From Caulobacteraceae bacterium (GTDB taxonomy: Bacteria; Pseudomonadota; Alphaproteobacteria; Caulobacterales; Caulobacteraceae), in NCBI GenBank assembly GCA_028291305.1, contig JAQGII010000007.1, positions 1-11,682 on the forward strand: a DNA stretch of 11,682 bases, written 5' to 3'. Below the pieces are notes generated by a model. It was not told the origin of the DNA and searched no databases. It was given only the letters and a program-made list of their open reading frames with translations. Shown piece by piece: positions 7,863 to 11,682 of this stretch. How positions within the stretch are numbered: the stretch's first letter is position 1; every line of letters starts with the position of its first letter. Both the position numbers and the translations under genes were made by a program.

Positions 7863-7874
7863 CCGCTAGCGGTT
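7861..7874. repeat. Perfect 14-nt palindrome at the convergent gene ends
   Basis: AACCGCTAGCGGTT reads the same on both strands. It overlaps the TAA of the GumN-like gene (7860-7862) and contains the TAG of the opposing small secreted protein (7868-7866 on the minus strand). As RNA it could make only a 5-bp stem with a CUAG loop on either transcript, so it would be a weak terminator. A DNA-binding site is another possibility. Confidence 0.6.
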
Positions 7875-8285
7875 GCGGAAGTGGTCGCCGCTGTCACGGT
7901 CCCGGTCGCGGTCCCGGTCGCGGTCGCGGTCGCGGCGATAGCCGTCGTCGCGGAAGCGATAGGGCGGAAAGCCGGACGGCCGGTAACGGTCGCGGTCCCA
8001 GCCGTGCCAGCCGGAGCCGCCGCCCCAGCCGAGGCCTCGGCGGCCGGCGTAGCCGCACCAGTAGTAGCCCGGGCCGCGCCAGCCTTCGGGATACCAGCAG
8101 TAGTTGCGTCCGCCCCAGATGTACTGGGTCTGTTGCAGCAGCGGGGCGCCGCCTGGGGTGTAGAGCGCGCTGAACACCGGCGCGGAGCCCGTGCTCGGCA
8201 GGGGGGCGGCCTGAGCCGCGTCGGCGACGGCCGCGCCGGCCGTCAGGGCCGAGGCGACCGCTATGGCCAAGGACAATTTACGCAT
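7866..8285 (-). CDS. Small secreted Trp/Gly/Tyr-rich protein with Asp-Arg repeat tail
   Basis: This 139-aa exported protein has a signal peptide (charged MRK, hydrophobic 5-20, cleavage near AQA/A at 24-27). The mature part contains IWGGRNYCWYPEGWRGPGYYWCGYA (56-80) with two Cys, Cys63 and Cys77, that may pair. A Gly/Trp stretch follows (GLGWGGGSGWHGW, 84-96), then a charged tail of alternating Asp and Arg (118-131). Similar Cys-Trp-Tyr proteins are common in alphaproteobacteria and lack a known function, so this is a hypothetical envelope or periplasmic protein. A GAAGGAA ribosome site supports the ATG at 8285. The core GAAGG lies in the loop of a 6-bp inverted repeat (8289-8305). The tail is encoded by a hexamer repeat and may vary in length between strains. 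Confidence 0.75.
   Translation of the reverse strand: MRKLSLAIAVASALTAGAAVADAAQAAPLPSTGSAPVFSALYTPGGAPLLQQTQYIWGGRNYCWYPEGWRGPGYYWCGYAGRRGLGWGGGSGWHGWDRDRYRPSGFPPYRFRDDGYRRDRDRDRDRDRDRDSGDHFRNR
7897..7932. repeat. Hexanucleotide tandem repeat (CGGTCG/CGGTCC)
   Basis: Six consecutive 6-bp units, four CGGTCG and two CGGTCC, run without interruption. On the minus strand each unit encodes Arg-Asp or Asp-Arg in the C-terminal tail of the small secreted protein. Since the unit is a multiple of three, gain or loss of copies would change tail length without shifting the frame. Confidence 0.85.
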
Positions 8286-8288
8286 GGC

Positions 8289-8305
8289 GCTGTTCCTTCA
8301 ACAGC
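8289..8305 (-). promoter_or_regulatory. Ribosome binding site in the loop of a hairpin
   Basis: On the minus strand the bases before the ATG at 8285 read GCTGTT-GAAGG-AACAGC. This is a 6-bp stem with the GAAGG Shine-Dalgarno core as its 5-nt loop. The hairpin ends 3 nt before the start codon. It could tune access of ribosomes to the small secreted protein's mRNA; presenting the site in a loop leaves it reachable. The complementarity is plain in the sequence and the effect is inferred. Confidence 0.4.
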
Positions 8306-8387
8306 ATGGTCCCGAACCGAGAGGACCATCAACTAAACGTCGATAAGCTGCGAAGGTTCTGAAACGAGGCCCTGCGGACCGCGGGAC

Positions 8388-8412
8388 TTGCGGGCGGCGG
8401 CCGTGCTAATCA
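8388..8412 (+). promoter_or_regulatory. Candidate promoter giving a leaderless mRNA
   Basis: TTGCGGG at 8388-8394 and GCTAATCA at 8405-8412 are separated by 10 nt. This layout agrees with the Caulobacter housekeeping promoter pattern (TTGaCgS, 10-14 nt, GCTANAWC), although each box has mismatches. Transcription would start about at 8419-8420, on the ATG of the 61-aa protein, which has no ribosome site. Leaderless transcripts are well known in alphaproteobacteria. Confidence 0.35.
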
Positions 8413-8419
8413 TGCTCGC

Positions 8420-8605
8420 ATGACCGACTCCAACGACGACCAGACGCCGAAGAAGACCGCCAAGGAAACGCTCGCCGAGCTGGTCGCCCAACGCCGCGCC
8501 GCGGCCAAGGGCGGACCGCCGAACGCGCGCGGGAGCGCGCGTCATTCCGAGCGCGCCGCGGCGGCCCACTCCGCGTCCAAGTCCAAGCCGGCCATGCGCA
8601 AATAG
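8420..8605 (+). CDS. Small basic protein of unknown function (61 aa)
   Basis: This short Lys/Arg/Ala-rich protein has an acidic start (MTDSNDDQ), a helical part with TAKETLAELVAQRRAAAKGG (14-33), and a disordered basic tail. The tail carries HSERAAAAHSASKSKPAMRK (42-61). I recall similar small proteins with a conserved SERAAA...SKSKPxMRK ending in Caulobacterales and relatives, all without assigned function. The basic tail suggests nucleic-acid or ribosome contact, but this is only an inference from composition. There is no Shine-Dalgarno site before the ATG, while a -10-like element lies only 7 nt upstream, so the mRNA may be leaderless. It converges with the UVR-motif gene, leaving 4 nt between the two stops. 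No membrane segment or signal peptide. Confidence 0.7.
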   Translation: MTDSNDDQTPKKTAKETLAELVAQRRAAAKGGPPNARGSARHSERAAAAHSASKSKPAMRK

Positions 8606-8609
8606 CGCG

Positions 8610-8876
8610 TCAGCGCCTGCCCCGCCGGCCCTTGCGGTTGGCCACGCCCAGGTCGGGCTTGGCCGGCGGGACCCAGCCTTCCGGCGGCCGATAGACCTGC
8701 TGATCGGTCCCCAGGCCCATCCGTCCGGGAACCTGCCGCTTGAACGACGAGCCGCCCAGGGCCGCGATCCGGTCGCGAAGACGCGCCGCCAGTTCGAAAT
8801 CCTCGTCGGCGACGGCCTGCGCCATGCGGCGTTCAAGCTCGTCCCTGGCCGGTTCGTCCCCGGCGTTCCCTGTCAT
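8610..8876 (-). CDS. UvrB/UvrC (UVR) motif-containing small protein
   Basis: This 88-aa protein contains one UVR motif, roughly DELERRMAQAVADEDFELAARLRDRIAAL (12-40). It is the short helical hairpin by which UvrB and UvrC bind each other and which also occurs in Clp-linked adaptors such as McsA. The remainder is a basic, Pro/Gly-containing tail (GRMGLGTDQQVYRPPEGWVPP, 51-71, then RKGRRGRR at the end). Such small UVR proteins are common in alphaproteobacteria, with no established role; a partner-binding or adaptor function is the most one can infer. The ATG at 8876 follows the stop of the 83-aa gene by 13 nt. A GAGG sequence overlapping that stop may serve as its ribosome site, so the two are probably one operon. 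Confidence 0.8.
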   Translation of the reverse strand: MTGNAGDEPARDELERRMAQAVADEDFELAARLRDRIAALGGSSFKRQVPGRMGLGTDQQVYRPPEGWVPPAKPDLGVANRKGRRGRR

Positions 8877-8889
8877 GGCCGCGCGCGCC

Positions 8890-9141
8890 TCAGTTGTCCC
8901 AGGCAGAACCGCCCCGCGCGACGTGCAGGGCGCCGCTGTAGGATAGCACGATCCAGTCGCCGGGCCGGGCCACCGCCGGGCCTTCGCGGGTGGAAACCTG
9001 GACCGCGCCGCGATCGTCCAGGGGACAGCCGTTCTCCCCCAGCCATTGCCACAGGGCGCGGCGGCCGTGCGCATCGTGGGCCGGCGGCACCCGAAGCGCG
9101 GCGCCATGATCGAATTTGGGACTGGATCGGACAACTCGCAT
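8890..9141 (-). CDS. Hypothetical protein (83 aa)
   Basis: I do not recognise a named family. Visible features are a basic start (MRVVRSSPKFDHGAALRV), a Trp-rich helix segment (RALWQWLGENGCPLDDRG, 29-46), and VSTREGPAVARPGDWIVLSYSG (49-70), then a short Gly-rich end. The strand-turn-strand pattern with TREG...ARPGDWIVLS recalls small phage-associated proteins whose C-terminal part reads PGDWI(I/V)xGxxGE, but the similarity is limited. No signal peptide or membrane segment. The ATG at 9141 has no clear ribosome site. A GTG in the same frame a few codons upstream is an alternative, so the start is uncertain. It is the first gene of a likely two-gene unit with the UVR-motif protein and is divergent from the VOC gene. 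Confidence 0.6.
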   Translation of the reverse strand: MRVVRSSPKFDHGAALRVPPAHDAHGRRALWQWLGENGCPLDDRGAVQVSTREGPAVARPGDWIVLSYSGALHVARGGSAWDN

Positions 9142-9222
9142 GACCGCAGGAGAGCCTGCGTCGGTCACCAGAATCTTAAGCCCGCCCGCTTCTTTTGATC
9201 CGGACTGCAAACGGCGGCGGCC

Positions 9223-9250
9223 TTGTCCGGGACGCTGGGCTCTGTAACCT
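9223..9250 (+). promoter_or_regulatory. Candidate promoter for the VOC-protein gene
   Basis: TTGTCC (9223-9228) and TAACCT (9245-9250) are 16 nt apart, with transcription expected near 9257. This would leave a leader of about 19 nt that includes the strong GGAGGAA ribosome site (9264-9270). The -10 box matches only 3 of 6 consensus bases, so this is a weak call made mainly on position. Confidence 0.3.
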
Positions 9251-9275
9251 GTCGCACGGGGGTGGAGGAAACCCG

Positions 9276-10055
9276 ATGTCGAACCCTGATGGCGCATTCG
9301 TCTGGTACGAATTGATGACCACCGACGCGCCCGCCGCGGAGGCCTTCTATCGCGGCGTGGTGGGCTGGGGCTCGCGCGACGCCAGTCCCCCCGGCATGGC
9401 CTACACCGCCTTGCTCGCCGGCGACAGCGCCGTGGCCGGCCTGTTGACCCTGCCGCCGCCCGCCCTGGCCGGCGGCGCCCGTCCGGTCTGGATCGGCTAT
9501 GTCGCGGTCGACGACGTCGACGCCTACGCCGACCGGTTCGCCAAGGCCGGCGGCGCCGTGCACCGCGCGCCCGCCGACATTCCCGGCGTCGGCCGCTTCG
9601 CCATGGTCGCCGATCCGCAGGGCGCGCCCCTGGCCCTGTTCAAGCCCTTCGAGGGCATGGAGGCGCAGCCGCCGGTGGTCGACCGGCCCGGCGCGGTCGC
9701 CTGGCGCGAACTGATCGCCGCCGACGCCCAGGCGGCCTTCGACTTCTACGCCGGCCTGTTCGGCTGGACCAAGTCGCGGGTGTTCGACATGGGCGCGTTC
9801 GGCGCCTACCAGCTGTTCGCCTACGGCGGCGGCGGCGAGGACGTCGGCGGCATGATGAACAAGCCGCCCAGCGTCCCGGTCCCCTTCTGGACCTTCTACT
9901 TCCAGGTCGACGGCATCGGCGCGGCCATCGAACGCCTGCAGGCAGGCGGCGGCACGCTGATCAACGGCCCGCACCAGGTCCCCACCGGCAGCTGGATCGC
10001 GCAGGGCCTCGACCCGCAGGGCGCCCTGTTCTCGCTGGTCAGTCCCCAGGCCTGA
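9276..10055 (+). CDS. Two-domain VOC (glyoxalase/bleomycin-resistance fold) protein
   Basis: This 259-aa cytosolic protein has two tandem vicinal-oxygen-chelate domains, about residues 8-124 and 141-257. The first begins FVWYELMTTDAPAAEAFY and ends RFAMVADPQGAPLALFKP. The second begins VAWRELIAADAQAAFDFYAGLFGW and ends WIAQGLDPQGALFSLVSP. The (V)W-E-L...FY...GW and DPQGA signatures fit the actinobacterial and proteobacterial 27-30 kDa VOC antigen/hydroxylase-like group. Its members are mostly annotated only as VOC family or glyoxalase. The metal-binding His/Glu set of true glyoxalase I is not obvious, so substrate and activity are unknown. The start at 9276 is supported by GGAGGAA 5 nt upstream. 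The gene end carries a 12-bp tandem duplication that includes the stop codon. It may be cotranscribed with the FkbM gene 47 nt downstream. Confidence 0.85.
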   Translation: MSNPDGAFVWYELMTTDAPAAEAFYRGVVGWGSRDASPPGMAYTALLAGDSAVAGLLTLPPPALAGGARPVWIGYVAVDDVDAYADRFAKAGGAVHRAPADIPGVGRFAMVADPQGAPLALFKPFEGMEAQPPVVDRPGAVAWRELIAADAQAAFDFYAGLFGWTKSRVFDMGAFGAYQLFAYGGGGEDVGGMMNKPPSVPVPFWTFYFQVDGIGAAIERLQAGGGTLINGPHQVPTGSWIAQGLDPQGALFSLVSPQA

Positions 10056-10067
10056 CCCCAGGCCTGA
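10044..10067. repeat. 12-bp tandem duplication across a stop codon
   Basis: CCCCAGGCCTGA occurs twice in direct succession (10044-10055 and 10056-10067). The first copy ends with the TGA of the VOC gene and the second repeats the same codons and an in-frame TGA. It looks like a recent slippage duplication and provides a back-up stop. Confidence 0.9.
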
Positions 10068-10102
10068 CACGACCCCGTCCCGTCCACCGCCGAAAGCCGC
10101 CC

Positions 10103-10909
10103 ATGGATCCCATCCGCCGTCCCGCCCCCTTTGTCCTGGTCTCCACGGGTCACGGTTCGATGATCGTGCCGCGCCTGGACTACCGGCCGGTGGACGAGCA
10201 CGGCGGCGGCTACGGCGTCGGCTACCAGCTGTTCAACAGCTCGGTGTTCGATCCCGAGGAGGTGGGTCTGGTCCTGCAGATGCTGGAGCTGCGCCGTCAT
10301 CACTTCGGCGACGGGGTGATGGCGCTCGACTGCGGGGCCAACATCGGCGTGCACACGGTGGAGTGGGCGCGGGCGATGAGCGGCTGGGGCACGGTGATCA
10401 GCATCGAGCCGCAGGAGCGCATCTATTACGCCCTGGCCGGCAACGTCGCCCTGAACAACTGCATGAACGCCCGGGTGCTGCACGCCGCCGTCGGCAACGA
10501 GGTCGGCATCATCGAGATCGCCAGCCCCAACTACCTGATCCCCGGCAGCTTCGGATCGTTCGAGCTGCGCAAGCGGGAAACCACCGAGTTCATCGGCCAG
10601 GAGATCGACTACGACGGCGGCGAGAAGAGCCAGGTCAACATCGTCACGATCGATTCATTGGGGTTCGATCGGCTCGATTTCCTGAAACTGGACGTGGAAG
10701 GGATGGAGCTGGAGGCGCTGCATGGGGCCCTGGGCGCCATCAAGGCCTTCAAGCCGCAGATCCTGGCCGAAGTCATCAAATGCGAACCGGGCTCCATCGA
10801 GGGATTCCTGACGGAGCTGGGCTACAGGGTCCACCGGCTCGGGATCAACCTGCTGGCCATCCACGAGGACGATCCCGGCCTGGCCAACGTCAACGTGGCG
10901 CCGATCTGA
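10103..10909 (+). CDS. FkbM-family SAM-dependent methyltransferase
   Basis: This 268-aa protein has the Rossmann-like fold of the FkbM methyltransferases, which O-methylate sugars, lipids or natural products. Motif I is MALDCGANIGVHTVEWA (73-89), the SAM-binding glycine loop. The acidic residue for the ribose is Glu102 in VISIEPQ (98-104), and the LDFLKLDVEGMELEALHGA block (191-209) is the family hallmark. An N-terminal part of about 70 residues precedes the fold. The target is unknown, and no glycosyltransferase or polysaccharide genes are nearby to suggest one. The ATG at 10103 has only a weak AAAG-type ribosome site. It lies 47 nt after the VOC stop, so cotranscription is possible. A hairpin terminator follows 11 nt after the TGA. 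Confidence 0.88.
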   Translation: MDPIRRPAPFVLVSTGHGSMIVPRLDYRPVDEHGGGYGVGYQLFNSSVFDPEEVGLVLQMLELRRHHFGDGVMALDCGANIGVHTVEWARAMSGWGTVISIEPQERIYYALAGNVALNNCMNARVLHAAVGNEVGIIEIASPNYLIPGSFGSFELRKRETTEFIGQEIDYDGGEKSQVNIVTIDSLGFDRLDFLKLDVEGMELEALHGALGAIKAFKPQILAEVIKCEPGSIEGFLTELGYRVHRLGINLLAIHEDDPGLANVNVAPI

Positions 10910-10919
10910 CCGCGTTTCG

Positions 10920-10952
10920 ACGGCCGGCGGGCCGGCCCGCGCAGGCCGTTTT
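10920..10952 (+). terminator. Intrinsic terminator after the FkbM gene
   Basis: ACGGCC (10920-10925) pairs with GGCCGT (10944-10949). Between them lies a perfect 14-nt palindrome (10927-10940, GCGGGCCGGCCCGC) that adds a GC-rich inner stem. The structure is followed directly by TTTT (10949-10952) and sits 11 nt behind the stop codon. Hairpin plus T-run in this position is a good fit to an intrinsic terminator. Confidence 0.7.
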
Positions 10953-10970
10953 CCCGTCATTCGGGAACGG

Positions 10971-11000
10971 TTGACATAACATGATGTCGGTGTGTAGGCT
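10971..11000 (+). promoter_or_regulatory. Candidate promoter of the TonB-receptor gene
   Basis: TTGACA (10971-10976) is a perfect -35 box. TAGGCT (10995-11000), 18 nt downstream, is a poor -10 box. The surrounding region is more AT-rich than its neighbours. Transcription from here, near 11007, would give an unusually long leader of about 310 nt before the receptor gene. A promoter nearer the gene cannot be excluded. Confidence 0.4.
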
Positions 11001-11010
11001 CCTTAACATA

Positions 11011-11037
11011 GATAAGCAGAATTGATTTCTGCTGATC
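11011..11037. promoter_or_regulatory. 27-nt dyad, possible operator or leader hairpin
   Basis: Half-sites AGCAGAA (11015-11021) and TTCTGCT (11027-11033) flank a 5-nt centre. After one mismatch, GAT (11011-11013) and ATC (11035-11037) extend the symmetry, so 10 of 11 base pairs match. It lies just downstream of the candidate promoter, where a repressor could block transcription. It could equally fold as RNA at the 5' end of the leader. No regulator gene is in the window to link with it. Confidence 0.5.
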
Positions 11038-11090
11038 AAAACCGGCGTCCGCCGCTTCACGTCCAGACGTGGTGCGGAAGAGAAGCGCCT

Positions 11091-11211
11091 GGATGGGATG
11101 GAAGCGACCACAGGGGAGATCACATTTTCCTGCACTGAGCAGAAGGCTTCCCGGTCACTTGCCGGGGGCGCAGTAGTTCTACGCCTGCGATCCATCTAAC
11201 CCACCCCATTC
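11091..11211 (+). ncRNA. Candidate structured leader RNA of the TonB-receptor gene
   Basis: GGATGGG (11091-11097) can pair with CCCATTC (11205-11211), including one G-U. ATGG (11098-11101) can pair with CCAT (11192-11195). Inside this closing helix three local hairpins fit: CAGGGGA/TTTCCTG (11111-11117 with 11126-11132, two G-U), CCCGG/CCGGG (11150-11154 with 11162-11166) and GGCG/CGCC (11167-11170 with 11182-11185). This multi-branched layout resembles a cis-regulatory RNA. I could not match it to a known riboswitch, and the cobalamin B12-box sequence is absent. GC-rich DNA folds readily, so the call is tentative. Confidence 0.3.
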
Positions 11212-11223
11212 TCTCGGGCGGGC

Positions 11224-11252
11224 GCGGAGAAGTATTGGATACTTCGATCCGC
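11224..11252 (+). promoter_or_regulatory. Strong stem-loop in the TonB-receptor leader
   Basis: GCGGA-GAAGTAT (11224-11235) pairs with ATACTTC (11239-11245) and, after a 2-nt bulge (GA), with TCCGC (11248-11252). This gives a 12-bp stem with a 3-nt TGG loop. It has no T-run behind it, so it is not an intrinsic terminator. It lies 65 nt before the start codon and could be an operator, a protein-binding RNA hairpin or an attenuation element. Confidence 0.5.
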
Positions 11253-11317
11253 CGATGGCGCACGCCTGAAGACCCGGCTTTTCAAACGATAATCAGAAAA
11301 TAGACAGGGAGAGCTTC

Positions 11318-11682
11318 ATGTCCAGGAACCGTCTGAGCAACACATTGATGGCCGGCGCATCGCTCGGCGCCCTTCTGCTTCCAACAGGCGCATGGGCGCA
11401 GTCGGCGGCGCCGACCGCCGCGTCCGCCACCGGCCTGGCCGAAGTGGTCGTCACCGCCACGCGCCAGACCAGCTCGGTCAACCGGGTCGCCCTGTCGATC
11501 GCCGCCGTCACCCAGCAGAGCCTGGACCAGGCGGGCATCAAGTCGGCCTACGACATCAGCCGCATGGTGCCCGGCCTGACCGTTCCGCCGCCCGGCGGCG
11601 GCGGCCAGAGCGCCGGCACCAGCGGCGTGGGCATCTTCACCGTGCGCGGCATCTACTCGTCGGCCGGCGCGGCGACCACCGG
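11318..11682 (+). CDS. TonB-dependent outer-membrane receptor, N-terminal part
   Basis: The gene runs off the window end; 121 codons are visible. Residues 1-27 form a signal peptide (MSRNR, hydrophobic core to 21, cleavage after AWA before QSA). A short linker leads to the TonB box region AEVVVTATRQ (41-50), then the start of the plug domain: SVNRVALSIAAVTQQSLDQAGIKSAYDISRMVPGLTV (53-89) and GIFTVRGIY (105-113). Such receptors import siderophores, B12, sugars or other nutrients, driven by TonB-ExbBD; the substrate cannot be read from this part. The plug has an unusual Gly/Pro-rich insert, PPPGGGGQSAGTSG (90-103). The start is supported by AGGGAG 6 nt upstream (11306-11311). The long structured leader suggests regulated expression. 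Confidence 0.92.
   Translation, partial: MSRNRLSNTLMAGASLGALLLPTGAWAQSAAPTAASATGLAEVVVTATRQTSSVNRVALSIAAVTQQSLDQAGIKSAYDISRMVPGLTVPPPGGGGQSAGTSGVGIFTVRGIYSSAGAATT

Noticed and set aside
7897..7932. The hexamer repeat as a possible CRISPR or regulatory iteron array
   Set aside because: The units are contiguous with no spacers, lie inside a coding frame and encode Asp-Arg, so a coding tandem repeat explains them.
8333..8836. A 167-codon minus-strand frame opposite the 61-aa gene
   Set aside because: It is out of frame with the recognised UVR-motif gene, which shares this strand, and shows no protein-like pattern.
11058..11071. Small hairpin CACGT-CCAG-ACGTG in the leader
   Set aside because: A 5-bp stem is short enough to arise by chance in this sequence. 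It may belong to a larger fold, but alone it does not support a call.
11091..11211. A cobalamin riboswitch before the TonB receptor
   Set aside because: The conserved GCCACTG box and adenosyl-binding core sequences of that riboswitch are not found.

Overview
The window is GC-rich DNA from an alphaproteobacterium. The signs are an Rhodobacter-type xdhABC operon, small conserved proteins of the kind common in Caulobacterales, and a TonB-dependent receptor with a typical signal peptide. Caulobacterales (Caulobacter or Phenylobacterium-like) is my best guess, made from protein style only. No mobile element, CRISPR array, tRNA or rRNA is visible.

Layout. Positions 1-380 (+) hold the C-terminal end of a GMC-family flavin oxidoreductase. 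A convergent gap with a 9-bp-stem hairpin follows. The minus strand from 5314 down to 618 carries xdhA-xdhB-xdhC, with FeS/FAD subunit, molybdenum subunit and cofactor-insertion factor in that order. Both gene junctions overlap by 8 nt. A 131-bp divergent promoter region (5315-5445) separates xdhA from an 8-oxoguanine deaminase (5446-6786, +). Together these four genes form a purine-to-urate module: xanthine/hypoxanthine reaches urate through XdhAB, and 8-oxoguanine reaches urate through the deaminase.

Next comes a secreted TraB/GumN-like protein (6873-7862, +) whose two GxxH motifs are not evident. It converges with a small secreted Trp/Gly-rich protein (8285-7866, -) that ends in an Asp-Arg repeat. 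The two stop codons lie at a perfect 14-nt palindrome. A 61-aa basic protein (8420-8605, +), possibly on a leaderless mRNA, converges with a two-gene minus-strand unit: an 83-aa protein of unknown function, then an 88-aa UVR-motif protein. A two-domain VOC (glyoxalase-fold) protein (9276-10055, +) and an FkbM-family methyltransferase (10103-10909, +) follow, closed by a hairpin terminator.

From 10953 to 11317 there is no gene, but the stretch contains a TTGACA promoter candidate, a 27-nt dyad, and several stem-loops, including a possible multi-branched RNA fold. It leads into the start of a TonB-dependent receptor (11318 to the window end), which runs off the edge. This leader is the least explained part of the window and the best place to look for something undescribed. 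The coding regions mostly belong to recognisable families, and I do not see a clear new multi-gene system.
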